A DNA stretch of 6,665 bases from Acutalibacter sp. (lineage in GTDB: Bacteria > Bacillota > Clostridia > Oscillospirales > Acutalibacteraceae), in the NCBI GenBank assembly GCA_022801475.1, contig JAAWSH010000094.1:1-6665 (forward strand), read 5' to 3'. The position numbers and the translations under genes are program-made. Each line of letters opens with the position of its first letter. Position 1 is the first letter of the stretch. The notes beneath the pieces were generated by a model. The model did no database searches. It was not told where the DNA came from and saw nothing but the letters and a program-made list of their open reading frames with translations. Positions 1-6,665 of this stretch are shown piece after piece.

Positions 1-2549
1 CCGGTGGGGCGCTTGGAGAGCTCGGTGGCCAGCTTTACCCGCTGGGCCTCGCCGCCGGAAAGGGTGGTGGCCGGCTGGCCGATCTTTACATACCCCAGGC
101 CTACGTCGTTGATAGTTTGCAGCTTTCTGGCCAGCTTGGGCAGGTCTTTAAAGAACTCCAGGCCCTCCTCGGCGGTCATTTCCAGCACATCATAGATGCT
201 CTTGCCCTTGTACTTTACCTCCAGGGTCTCCCGGTTGTAGCGGTGGCCCTTGCACACCTCGCAGGGCACGTACACGTCGGGAAGAAAATGCATTTCAATG
301 CGTATAATGCCGTCACCCTGGCAGGCCTCGCAGCGGCCGCCCTTTACGTTAAAGCTGAACCGCCCGGGACCAAAGCCCCGCAGCTTTGCCTCTTGGGTGC
401 TGGCGAAAAGATCCCGGATGTCGTTAAACAGCCCGGTGTAGGTGGCGGGATTGGACCGGGGAGTGCGGCCAATGGGGGACTGGTCGATTTGAATGACCTT
501 ATCGAGAAATTCCAGGCCCCGTATTTCCTTGTGGGCCCCAGGGAAGGTGTGGGCCCGGTTCAGTTCGGCGGCCAGCTTCTTATAGAGAATCTCGTTAATC
601 AGGGACGACTTGCCCGACCCGGACACCCCGGTGACGCAGACGAACTCTCCCAGGGGAATTTTCACGTTGACGTTTTGCAGATTATTCTGGCTGGCCCCCC
701 GGATCTCTAAAAAGTTCCCGTTTCCGGTGCGGCGGGTCTCGGGTATCTCCACCTTGCGCTGGCCGCTTAGGTACAGGCCAGTCATGGACTGCTTGCATTT
801 TTCAATTCCCTTTACTGGACCCGAGTAGATGACATTTCCCCCGTGGACCCCGGCCCCGGGGCCAATGTCCACAATATAGTCCGCCTCCCGCATGGTTTCC
901 TCATCGTGTTCCACCACAATCACCGTGTTGCCCAGGTCCCGCAGGTGCTTTAGGGTGCCCAGCAGTTTGCTATTATCCCGCTGGTGCAGGCCAATGGACG
1001 GCTCGTCCAGAATATACAGCACGCCCATCAGGGACGAGCCGATCTGGGTGGCCAGACGGATGCGCTGGCTCTCGCCACCCGAGAGAGTGCCCGAGGACCG
1101 GGACAGGGTCAGGTACTCCAGACCCACGCTCTGCAAAAAGCCCAGCCGGGACTTGACCTCCTTGATAATGGGCGCTGCGATCAGCTTTTCCCGGTCGGTA
1201 AGCTCCAGGGCGGCCAGAAACTCCAGGGCTTCTGTAACGGACTTGTCGCAGAAATCCGCGATGTTCACGTCTCCCACCGTCACCGCCAGGCTCTCGGCGG
1301 AAAGCCGCTTGCCGTGGCACTGGTCACAGGGCACGGCGGTCATGTAGGTCTCGATCTCCGCCTTAATCCAGTTGGAATTGGTATCTCGGTAGCGGCGCTC
1401 CAGGTTGTTGATAATGCCTTCGAAGGCGGAGGTATAGCTGCTGCCGTGGCCGTACTCGCCCATGCGGGTCAGCTTGATTTTCTCCCCCTTGGTACCGTAT
1501 AGCAGAATGTCCACGATCTCCGGGGGCAGTTCCCCAATGGGGGTGTCCAGGGAGAAATGGTAGTGCTTTGCCAGGCCCTCCATATACATGGTGGCAATGG
1601 TGCTCCCCTCCATAGCCCAGCCGCTGGCCTTTAGGCCCCCCTTGCGGATGGAGAGCTTTTTGTCCGGGATGATGTTTGCGGGGTCGATGCGCATAAACAC
1701 CCCCAGGCCCGTGCACTTTTTGCAGGCCCCAAAGGGGTTGTTGAAGGAGAACATCCGGGGGGTCAGCTCGTCCACGCTGACGCCGTGCTCGGGACAGGCG
1801 TAGTTCTGGGAAAAGGTGATGTCCTCTCCGTCGATGACGTTGACCACCACCAGGCCCCCGGTGAGGCCCGAGGCCACCTCAATGGAGTCTGCCAGCCGGG
1901 ACCGGATGTCTGCCTTTACCACCAGCCGGTCCACCACGATTTCAATATTATGCTTTTGGTTTTTGTTCAGGGAGATGGGCTCGTTCAGATCATAGAGGAT
2001 GCCGTCCACCCGGGCCCGGACAAAGCCGCCCCGTCGGGCCGCGTCGAATTCCTTTTGGTGTTCGCCCTTGCGCCCCCGCACCACTGGGGCCAGCACCTGG
2101 AGCTTGGCGTTTTCCGGCAGGGCCAGCACTTGGTCCACAATCTGGTCAATGGTCTGCTGCTTAATCTCCCGGCCGCAGATGGGGCAGTGGGGCACGCCGA
2201 TGCGGGCGTACAGCAGCCGCAGGTAGTCATAGATCTCGGTAACAGTTCCCACCGTGGACCGGGGGTTTTTGGAAGTGGTTTTTTGGTCAATAGAGATGGC
2301 GGGGGAAAGCCCATCGATCTTGTCCACGTCGGGCTTTTCCATCTGGCCCAGGAACATACGGGCATAGGAGGAGAGGCTCTCCACATACCGGCGCTGGCCC
2401 TCGGCGTAGATGGTGTCAAAGGCCAGGGACGACTTGCCCGAGCCGGAGAGGCCGGTAAGCACCACCAGCTTGTCTCGGGGAATGGTGACGTCGATATTTT
2501 TCAGGTTGTGTTCGCGGGCGCCGTGCACTTCGATTTTATCCAGGCTCAT
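1..2549 (-). CDS. uvrA: UvrABC system protein A (excinuclease ABC subunit A), 3' end cut by the window edge
   Basis: UvrA is the dimeric ABC ATPase that scans DNA for bulky lesions and loads UvrB in nucleotide excision repair; it is cytoplasmic and DNA-bound. The reading frame is open from the ATG at 2549 to the edge, giving about 849 residues of a usual 940-960. Visible elements are Walker [10 protein letters not shown] (33-40), H121-C122-x2-C125, a zinc site C252-x2-H255 with C276-x2-C279, C408-x2-C411, signature I LSGGESQ (489-495), Walker B-I ending LDEPS (514-518), Walker [11 protein letters not shown] (641-648), the DNA-contacting zinc finger C740-x2-C743-x19-C763-x2-C766, and signature II LSGGEAQ (830-836). 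The second Walker B and the C-terminus lie outside the window. The start overlaps the nitroreductase stop as ATGA, with AGAGGAAG upstream, and the protein begins [16 protein letters not shown] as expected. No frameshift is seen. Identification is essentially certain. Confidence 0.98.
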   Translation of the reverse strand, partial: MSLDKIEVHGAREHNLKNIDVTIPRDKLVVLTGLSGSGKSSLAFDTIYAEGQRRYVESLSSYARMFLGQMEKPDVDKIDGLSPAISIDQKTTSKNPRSTVGTVTEIYDYLRLLYARIGVPHCPICGREIKQQTIDQIVDQVLALPENAKLQVLAPVVRGRKGEHQKEFDAARRGGFVRARVDGILYDLNEPISLNKNQKHNIEIVVDRLVVKADIRSRLADSIEVASGLTGGLVVVNVIDGEDITFSQNYACPEHGVSVDELTPRMFSFNNPFGACKKCTGLGVFMRIDPANIIPDKKLSIRKGGLKASGWAMEGSTIATMYMEGLAKHYHFSLDTPIGELPPEIVDILLYGTKGEKIKLTRMGEYGHGSSYTSAFEGIINNLERRYRDTNSNWIKAEIETYMTAVPCDQCHGKRLSAESLAVTVGDVNIADFCDKSVTEALEFLAALELTDREKLIAAPIIKEVKSRLGFLQSVGLEYLTLSRSSGTLSGGESQRIRLATQIGSSLMGVLYILDEPSIGLHQRDNSKLLGTLKHLRDLGNTVIVVEHDEETMREADYIVDIGPGAGVHGGNVIYSGPVKGIEKCKQSMTGLYLSGQRKVEIPETRRTGNGNFLEIRGASQNNLQNVNVKIPLGEFVCVTGVSGSGKSSLINEILYKKLAAELNRAHTFPGAHKEIRGLEFLDKVIQIDQSPIGRTPRSNPATYTGLFNDIRDLFASTQEAKLRGFGPGRFSFNVKGGRCEACQGDGIIRIEMHFLPDVYVPCEVCKGHRYNRETLEVKYKGKSIYDVLEMTAEEGLEFFKDLPKLARKLQTINDVGLGYVKIGQPATTLSGGEAQRVKLATELSKRPT

Positions 2550-3112
2550 TGGCTCTTCTTCCTCTCAATTTTATCTGTCGTATTTCCGAATCCATTCCAC
2601 CAGGCCCGCTGCTCAAAGGGCTTCTTAGCCGGGCCCTGCCCCAGCTTCTGGGCGGCTTTGCCTACCGGCAGAAAGCATACCAGCTTGTACGCCTCCGGCA
2701 CGTCCAGCATCTCCGCCAGCTTCCGGTCTATCCTGTCGTCGTCCGTGATATGCCCCTCATACCAGCAGCTCTCATACCCCAAAGCGTTGGCGGCCAGCAG
2801 CATGTTCTCAATGGCCGCGGAGTAATCCTGCACGTTGAACCGCTTGTCCCGGTAAGCGCATATTTCCTGGGTCAGCACAAAGATCGCGGCGGGGGCCGTC
2901 TGCGCGACAGGCGGGTCGATTGCCGCCTTGAGCTTTTCCAACAGCGCGGGGTCATCCACAGCGATTAGGCTGGTTGTCTGCTGGTTGCACCCCGAGGGCG
3001 CGGCCAGCCCGGCCTCCATGATTCTGCGCAGGTCCTCACGGGGGACGGGGGCGGCTTCATAGCGGCCGCGGTAGCTTCTGCGGTTTTGTATCAGTTCCAG
3101 TATATTTATCAT
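2546..3112 (-). CDS. Nitroreductase family protein (FMN-dependent oxidoreductase)
   Basis: A 188-residue protein of the FMN-dependent nitroreductase superfamily. These are cytoplasmic homodimers that use NAD(P)H to reduce nitroaromatics, quinones, flavins or other acceptors; the substrate here cannot be read from the sequence. Family marks are the N-terminal FMN-phosphate segment NRRSYRGR (10-17), AAPSGCNQQ (37-45), [20 protein letters not shown] (96-115) with the conserved E102-N103 and the GY turn, LPVGK near 150, and a [13 protein letters not shown] tail matching the usual KP...W ending. Length is normal for a compact single-domain member. The ATG at 3112 has an excellent AAGGAG five bases upstream. 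The stop overlaps the uvrA start by 4 bp, so the two are probably co-translated. No signal peptide or membrane segment is seen. The family is sure; a link to DNA repair is suggested only by position. Confidence 0.95.
   Translation of the reverse strand: MINILELIQNRRSYRGRYEAAPVPREDLRRIMEAGLAAPSGCNQQTTSLIAVDDPALLEKLKAAIDPPVAQTAPAAIFVLTQEICAYRDKRFNVQDYSAAIENMLLAANALGYESCWYEGHITDDDRIDRKLAEMLDVPEAYKLVCFLPVGKAAQKLGQGPAKKPFEQRAWWNGFGNTTDKIERKKSQ
2558..2565 (-). promoter_or_regulatory. Ribosome-binding site of uvrA, inside the nitroreductase gene
   Basis: The minus strand reads AGAGGAAG, with the AGGA core about 10 bases before the uvrA ATG. It lies within the last codons of the nitroreductase gene. 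Together with the ATGA stop/start overlap this supports translational coupling and fixes the uvrA start. The spacing is a little long, so coupling to the upstream gene may matter. Confidence 0.6.
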
Positions 3113-3117
3113 CTTTT

Positions 3118-3123
3118 CTCCTT
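3118..3123 (-). promoter_or_regulatory. Ribosome-binding site of the nitroreductase gene
   Basis: AAGGAG on the minus strand, five bases before the ATG at 3112. It is a near-consensus Shine-Dalgarno site and the first non-overlapping translation start after uvrB, so this gene can be translated independently of its upstream neighbours. Confidence 0.85.
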
Positions 3124-3128
3124 CATTG

Positions 3129-3182
3129 TTATGGCGGCTGTTCCTCCGCCAGATTTACTACCGCGCAGTCCGTGTCCATCAT
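3129..3182 (-). CDS. Possible 17-residue ORF in the grpB-nitroreductase gap (tentative)
   Basis: The 95-bp gap between the GrpB stop and the nitroreductase start holds a small open frame reading MMDTDCAVVNLAEEQPP and ending in TAA. It has two tandem ATG codons. A GGAGG lies 12 bases before the first ATG, which is long, and a weaker AAGGGA lies about four bases before it. It has no recognisable family, signal peptide or membrane segment. It could be a leader peptide for the nitroreductase, a remnant of a lost gene, or chance: a frame this short is expected often by chance. It is listed because the gap is the only real one inside the operon. Confidence 0.2.
   Translation of the reverse strand: MMDTDCAVVNLAEEQPP
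3132..3151 (-). other. Small GC-rich hairpin upstream of the nitroreductase gene
   Basis: The minus strand reads TGGCGG, an eight-base loop AGGAACAG, then CCGCCA, giving a perfect 6-bp stem. It ends 19 bases before the nitroreductase ATG and 8 bases before its Shine-Dalgarno site. No T-run follows, so it is not an intrinsic terminator. It could be a processing or stability element, or chance in GC-rich DNA. Confidence 0.35.
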
Positions 3183-3207
3183 AGCTTCCCTTATCCTCCC
3201 ATGTCCC

Positions 3208-3774
3208 TTACCTTTCGTATTTCCCTGCAAAAAGCTCCTTCGCCCGGACGGTATGCTCCCGCACAAAATCCGCCTTCTGCCGGGTATACCCGTCCCGGTC
3301 GTGTTCATATTCCTTCCAGAGGCCCAGCTTCAGGGCCTCATACTCCTTGGCGGCGTCCGGGTGGGCGTTCAGATAGTCCCGGAAATAGAGCTCGTCGTTG
3401 TCCCCTGCCAGCCGCAGGTGCAGGTGGAATACCTTCTCGGCAAATCCCTCCGGCGTGTACCCCTTGTTGAAATCCGCCCGGGTCCCGCTCTCCGCCATCA
3501 GGGTGTACCCAGCCCTCTGCAAGGCGGCCTTGGCCCGGTCCCGGTCCGCTGGGGAAGGGGCCTCTATCAAAATGTCGACGATGGGCTTGGCCCAAATGCC
3601 CCCTATGGCCGTGCTGCCCACGTGGCTTACCTGAACAGCGGGTCCCAGCAGGCCGCGCAGAAGGGCCTCTTCCTCCCGGTACCAGTCCGTCCAGCAGGGC
3701 CGGTGTTCGGTCAAAAAAATGGGGAACAGCTGCCACAGCTCTTCCAGGGTCATTTCGCTAAGTTTTTTACCCAT
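3208..3774 (-). CDS. GrpB/UPF0157 family protein (nucleotidyltransferase-like fold)
   Basis: A 188-residue GrpB-family (UPF0157) protein. The family has a nucleotidyltransferase-like fold and is sometimes fused to dephospho-CoA kinase, but its reaction is unknown. The family signature is clear: H51-VGSTAIGGIWAKPIVDI (51-68), carrying the GST motif and the AKP-x-x-DI strand, then HLHL (117-120) and YFRDYLNAHPDAAKEYEALK (130-149). A C-terminal helix contains YTRQKADFV. The N-terminal LSEMTLEELWQLFPIFL is a form often seen in clostridial members. Length is typical. The ATG at 3774 overlaps the end of the acetyltransferase gene by 8 bp (frame ATGGGTAA), with a weak GGTGG about nine bases upstream, so translation is probably coupled. 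Despite the name it is unrelated to the GrpE co-chaperone. The family is confident; the function is unknown. Confidence 0.93.
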   Translation of the reverse strand: MGKKLSEMTLEELWQLFPIFLTEHRPCWTDWYREEEALLRGLLGPAVQVSHVGSTAIGGIWAKPIVDILIEAPSPADRDRAKAALQRAGYTLMAESGTRADFNKGYTPEGFAEKVFHLHLRLAGDNDELYFRDYLNAHPDAAKEYEALKLGLWKEYEHDRDGYTRQKADFVREHTVRAKELFAGKYER

Positions 3775-4540
3775 GCCGTTCTTCCACCTTCTTTGCCGAA
3801 ACCATCACCCAGGCCGGACGGAAGCCGCATTTCCAGGCAATGTTCTGGGAGTGGATATTAGAAAGGCTGGTGCCGTAAAAGGGCAGGGCCCCCCGGCGCT
3901 CCACCTCATAGGCCAGACCCTCCACCAGCAGCATGCCTAAACCCCGGCTCCGGTACTCTGGCAGCACGTCGATGCCGATCTGCCACATCCCTGGCGCGTC
4001 CGCGCTGGCCCCGGCCATAGCGGCGGGCCTGTCCCCGTCCAGAGCCAGCAGGGCCAGCATATCGGGCCGGGCGGGGTTTTCCTCTGCTTGCAGGGCGTTG
4101 GGCCAGTCCCGGTTGGGGTAATAGGCGGCGATGTCCTCCTTTTCCAGCCATTGCAGGCCCAAGTCGGCTGGGGCCTGAACGGGGGCGAAGTCCCGGGTGG
4201 GCAGGTATTGGTGGGAGGTCTGGGTCAGCCCATAGCCGTAGGGGGCCAGAAGCTCTGCCAGCCTTTGCATCCGGGGAAATTCCAGCAGCCAGTGGGGTTG
4301 TTCCGCATCTTTTGCCCAGTCCCGCAGCAGGGGCCAAAGCCGTTCATCGGCCATTATAACAGCGGCTGTGCCGGTGGTAGCCAGCTCGAAAAAAGGTGTT
4401 TTATCCCAATAGGCCCTCCGCCCCGGATTCAGAACCGGAGGGGTAAAAATCAGGCCCCCGGCTCCAAGGGCCTCTGGGGTGGTGTTGTAGTCCACGGCCA
4501 GCTGGGCAAGGCCAATGGCCCAGGCTTTTTGTTTATCCAT
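3767..4540 (-). CDS. GNAT family N-acetyltransferase with an uncharacterised N-terminal domain
   Basis: A 257-residue protein whose C-terminal half (about 125-257) is a GNAT domain that would transfer an acetyl group from acetyl-CoA to an amine; the substrate is unknown. Motif A is visible as [20 protein letters not shown] (189-208), with the R/Q-x-x-G-x-G pyrophosphate loop at 196-202. Motif B follows as [20 protein letters not shown] (224-243), with the usual N...A...GF pattern. The first roughly 120 residues do not look like a second GNAT domain; the pattern [13 protein letters not shown], then PGRRAYWDK, then ADERLWPLL resembles the lead region of a common but unstudied clostridial acetyltransferase group. 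The start is supported by AAGGAG eight bases upstream. The ATG overlaps the uvrB stop by 8 bp (ATGGATAA). No membrane segments are seen. The GNAT call is firm; the role is not known. Confidence 0.93.
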   Translation of the reverse strand: MDKQKAWAIGLAQLAVDYNTTPEALGAGGLIFTPPVLNPGRRAYWDKTPFFELATTGTAAVIMADERLWPLLRDWAKDAEQPHWLLEFPRMQRLAELLAPYGYGLTQTSHQYLPTRDFAPVQAPADLGLQWLEKEDIAAYYPNRDWPNALQAEENPARPDMLALLALDGDRPAAMAGASADAPGMWQIGIDVLPEYRSRGLGMLLVEGLAYEVERRGALPFYGTSLSNIHSQNIAWKCGFRPAWVMVSAKKVEERHG

Positions 4541-6533
4541 TTCCCTTTCTCCTTCTGGGCACGGGCGCGTGTCCGGCCCCCTGGCCCTCTAATTCCTTTA
4601 TCTTGTCCCGCAGGTACGCCGCGTGCTCGAACTCCAAGAGCTTTGCCGCGGCTTTCATCTCTTTTGTGTACTTCTCTATCAGCTCCCGGCGTTCCGCGGG
4701 GGTATAGCGCTTCTTCTTTTTCGTGCCGTCCTCTTTATGGGTAGAGATCTCCAGTACCTCGGCCACGTCCTTCATAATGGTCTTTGGTATAATGCCGTGA
4801 TCCGCGTTATACTTTTCCTGTATGGCCCGGCGGCGCTCGGTCTCGGTAATGGCATACTCCATAGAGGGCGTCACCGTATCGGCATACATAATCACCTGGC
4901 CCCCGGCGTTTCGGGCGGCACGGCCAATGGTCTGTACAAGGCTGCGACCACTGCGCAGAAAGCCCTCTTTATCCGCGTCCAGAATAGCCACCAGCGAGAC
5001 CTCTGGCAGGTCCAGGCCCTCCCGCAAGAGGTTGATGCCCACCAGCACGTCGAACTCGCCCAAGCGCAGGTCCCGTATAATCTCCATGCGCTCCACGGTG
5101 TCAATGTCGTGGTGCATATACCGCACCTGAATGCCATAGTTTTCCAGGTAAGCGGTCAGGTCCTCGGCCATCTTTTTGGTCAATGTGGTGATAAGAACCC
5201 GCTCCTTTTTCTCTATACGCAGGTTAATCTCGCTGATCAGGTCGTCAATCTGTCCATCAGTGGGTTTCACAGTGATTAAGGGATCCAAAAGTCCCGTGGG
5301 GCGGATGACCTGCTCCACCACCTGGGCGGACTTCTCCAGCTCCAGGTCCCCAGGGGTGGCGCTGACGAATACCGCCTGGTTGATGTGAGAGTAGAATTCA
5401 TCGAAGTCTAGAGGGCGGTTGTCATAGGCCGAGGGCAGCCGAAAACCGTAGTCCACCAGCATCTGCTTGCGGGCGTGGTCCCCGCCGTACATGCCCCGCA
5501 CTTGGGGCAGGGTCACGTGGCTCTCGTCTACAAAGAGCAGGTAGTCCTCTGGGAAATAGTCCAAAAGGGTAAAAGGCGCGCTGCCCGCCTCCCGGCCGGA
5601 GAGCACCCGGGAGTAGTTCTCGATTCCCTTGCAGAAGCCGATCTCCGAGAGCATCTCAATGTCGTGACGGGTGCGCTGTTCAATGCGCTGAGCCTCGATA
5701 AGCTTGCCATCCGCCTTGAATATAGCGGCCTGTTTTTCCATCTCGTCAAAAATGTTGGCAAGGGCCACCTGCATCTTGGCCCCGGGCACAATGTAGTGGG
5801 AGGCTGGGTAAATGCCCACATGTTTCAGCTCGGCGGTGACCTCCCCGGTGAGGGGGATAAACTCTCGAATGCGCTCGATCTCGTCCCCAAAGAATTCTAC
5901 CCGTACCGCCTTTTCGCTGCTCTCGGCAGGGAAGATCTCCACCACATCCCCCCGCACCCGGAACTTGTTGCGGATAAAGTTTACGTCGTTGCGCTCGTAT
6001 TGCAGCTCTACCAGCTTGCGCAGCAGGTCGTCCCGGTTCTTCTCCATGCCCGGGCGCAGGGAGATGACCATGGTCCTGTAGTCAATGGGATCGCCCAGGC
6101 TGTAGATGCAGGACACGGACGCCACGATAATCACGTCCCGGCGTTCCGAGAGGGCGCAGGTGGCGCTGTGGCGCAGCTTGTCTATTTCATCGTTAATGGC
6201 CGAGTCCTTTTCAATATAGGTGTCTGTCTGCACAATGTAGGCTTCGGGTTGGTAATAATCGTAATAGGACACAAAATATTCCACCGCGTTTTCGGGAAAA
6301 AACTCCCGGAACTCGCTGCAAAGCTGGGCGGCCAGAGTTTTGTTGTGGGCCAAAATCAGGGTGGGGCGGTTTACCTGGGCAATGACGTTGGCCATTGTAA
6401 AGGTCTTGCCAGAGCCAGTCACGCCCAGCAGGGTCTGTTCCGCCATACCAGACTGGATGCCCTGGACCAGGCGGGAAATAGCTTCCGGTTGGTCGCCGGT
6501 GGGCTGGAACTTAGACGAGAGCTTAAAATCCAT
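4533..6533 (-). CDS. uvrB: UvrABC system protein B (excinuclease ABC subunit B)
   Basis: Complete 666-residue UvrB, the damage-verifying subunit of nucleotide excision repair. It is delivered by UvrA, opens the helix at the lesion using ATP, and recruits the nuclease UvrC. Elements in order: Walker A GVTGSGKT (37-44), the strand-clamping beta-hairpin region [10 protein letters not shown] (90-99) through [13 protein letters not shown] (113-125), the UvrA-binding domain 2 including FRVRGD (191-196), Walker B DESH (336-339), [10 protein letters not shown] just after it, helicase motif [13 protein letters not shown] (499-510), motif [10 protein letters not shown] (534-541), and the C-terminal UVR domain (about 616-650, containing [13 protein letters not shown]) used to contact UvrC. 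A short basic tail RRRKGNG ends the protein. The length is normal and all key residues are present. The start [16 protein letters not shown] is canonical, with AAAGGG eight bases upstream. It is the first complete gene of the operon visible here, and its stop overlaps the acetyltransferase start by 8 bp. Confidence 0.99.
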   Translation of the reverse strand: MDFKLSSKFQPTGDQPEAISRLVQGIQSGMAEQTLLGVTGSGKTFTMANVIAQVNRPTLILAHNKTLAAQLCSEFREFFPENAVEYFVSYYDYYQPEAYIVQTDTYIEKDSAINDEIDKLRHSATCALSERRDVIIVASVSCIYSLGDPIDYRTMVISLRPGMEKNRDDLLRKLVELQYERNDVNFIRNKFRVRGDVVEIFPAESSEKAVRVEFFGDEIERIREFIPLTGEVTAELKHVGIYPASHYIVPGAKMQVALANIFDEMEKQAAIFKADGKLIEAQRIEQRTRHDIEMLSEIGFCKGIENYSRVLSGREAGSAPFTLLDYFPEDYLLFVDESHVTLPQVRGMYGGDHARKQMLVDYGFRLPSAYDNRPLDFDEFYSHINQAVFVSATPGDLELEKSAQVVEQVIRPTGLLDPLITVKPTDGQIDDLISEINLRIEKKERVLITTLTKKMAEDLTAYLENYGIQVRYMHHDIDTVERMEIIRDLRLGEFDVLVGINLLREGLDLPEVSLVAILDADKEGFLRSGRSLVQTIGRAARNAGGQVIMYADTVTPSMEYAITETERRRAIQEKYNADHGIIPKTIMKDVAEVLEISTHKEDGTKKKKRYTPAERRELIEKYTKEMKAAAKLLEFEHAAYLRDKIKELEGQGAGHAPVPRRRKGNG
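4549..4554 (-). promoter_or_regulatory. Ribosome-binding site of the GNAT gene, inside the 3' end of uvrB
   Basis: AAGGAG on the minus strand with eight-base spacing to the ATG at 4540, embedded in the last codons of uvrB. This near-ideal site fixes the acetyltransferase start and shows that the gene belongs to the uvrB transcript. Confidence 0.85.
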
Positions 6534-6617
6534 AGGAAAGGCCCTTTCTGTAAGAGAAAATTGACGGTTATAATGTTGGAAATGAAATATACGCGGGCAG
6601 GCTCCATAGGCGGTCCA
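6534..6617 (-). promoter_or_regulatory. AT-rich leader upstream of uvrB; possible promoter region
   Basis: These 84 bases separate the uvrB start from the apparent stop of the upstream frame. The part at 6551-6592 is strikingly AT-rich against GC-rich surroundings. On the minus strand there is TATAAC (6567-6572) about 33 bases before the ATG and TATATT (6586-6591) further up; both resemble a -10 box, but neither has a good TTGACA-like -35 at 16-18 bases. No LexA box of the Gram-positive GAAC-N4-GTTC type or the E. coli CTGT-N8-ACAG type is visible. No intrinsic terminator (GC stem plus T-run) separates uvrB from what lies upstream. A promoter is plausible but not demonstrated. Confidence 0.35.
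6542..6547 (-). promoter_or_regulatory. Ribosome-binding site of uvrB, overlapped by an inverted repeat
   Basis: AAAGGG on the minus strand, eight bases before the uvrB ATG; weaker than the AAGGAG sites of the downstream genes. It lies inside the inverted repeat GAAAGG-g-CCTTTC (6536-6548 read on the minus strand), which could fold as a 5-bp stem with a 3-base loop and partly hide the site. Confidence 0.6.
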
Positions 6618-6665
6618 TTACCCCCGCAGCAGCCCTTCTGCCTCCATCTGTTCAGCCCAGCAAAG
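6618..6665 (-). CDS. Probable C-terminal end of an upstream gene, product unknown (partial)
   Basis: Reading the minus strand from the window edge, one frame gives LCWAEQMEAEGLLRG followed by TAA at 6620-6618. The helical, charged composition is protein-like, and a co-oriented gene 84 bp before uvrB would fit the operon. Fifteen codons are too few to name a family, and a chance open frame cannot be excluded. The other minus-strand frames here are less convincing. Confidence 0.35.
   Translation of the reverse strand, partial: LCWAEQMEAEGLLRG

Noticed and set aside
117..710. A 197-codon plus-strand open frame opposite the 3' part of uvrA
   Set aside because: It is antisense to the UvrA zinc finger and second Walker A region, with no recognisable motif and no good ribosome-binding site.
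1..2549. Possible frameshift or pseudogene in uvrA
   Set aside because: The frame stays open and matches UvrA motifs continuously from the start at 2549 to the signature II motif near the edge; the missing end is due only to the window boundary.
1785..2825. A 346-codon open frame on the plus strand opposite uvrA and the nitroreductase gene
   Set aside because: It lies antisense to two firmly identified genes, its translation shows no family motifs, and long antisense frames are expected in GC-rich codon-biased DNA.
3132..3151. Hairpin before the nitroreductase gene as an intrinsic terminator
   Set aside because: No T-run follows the stem in the direction of transcription, and a strong ribosome-binding site follows at once.
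4088..5279. Two 218-codon plus-strand open frames (4088-4744 and 4623-5279) opposite the GNAT gene and uvrB
   Set aside because: They are low-complexity antisense translations without protein-family features; the minus-strand genes explain the sequence.
6561..6590. TTGACG followed by TATAAT-like sequence on the plus strand in the uvrB leader
   Set aside because: TTGACG and TATAAT are only about three bases apart. At a proper 17-18 base spacing the -10 would be GAAATA or AAATAT, which is weak, and there is no plus-strand gene to serve.

Overview
The window is a single, tightly packed, GC-rich bacterial operon. Every convincing gene lies on the minus strand, so transcription runs from high to low coordinates. 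In transcription order it reads: the tail of an unidentified gene (6665-6618, tentative), a short AT-rich leader (6617-6534), uvrB (6533-4533), a two-domain GNAT acetyltransferase (4540-3767), a GrpB/UPF0157 nucleotidyltransferase-fold protein (3774-3208), a 95-bp gap holding a possible 17-codon ORF and a small hairpin, an FMN nitroreductase (3112-2546), and uvrA (2549 to the window edge). uvrA is cut by the edge after about residue 849, so its last roughly 90-100 residues are not visible.

The core is nucleotide excision repair. UvrA is the damage-sensing ABC ATPase. It loads UvrB, the helicase-like damage verifier that then recruits UvrC (not in this window). Both proteins look intact and catalytically complete where visible. 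uvrB before uvrA is a familiar Gram-positive arrangement, but the two are usually adjacent. Here three small enzyme genes sit between them, and three of the four internal junctions overlap (8, 8 and 4 bp), which suggests translational coupling and one transcript. This interrupted uvrB-uvrA operon is the main point of interest. I see no mobile element, CRISPR array, tRNA or rRNA, and no clearly novel multi-gene system.

The organism is probably a GC-rich member of the Clostridia (Oscillospirales-like). The grounds are strong AAGGAG-type ribosome-binding sites, Firmicutes-style UvrA/UvrB sequence, and GrpB and GNAT types common in gut Clostridia. This is inferred from family resemblance, not from a search. 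No Gram-positive LexA/SOS box is visible in the 132 bases upstream of uvrB, so any DNA-damage control must act further upstream or differently.
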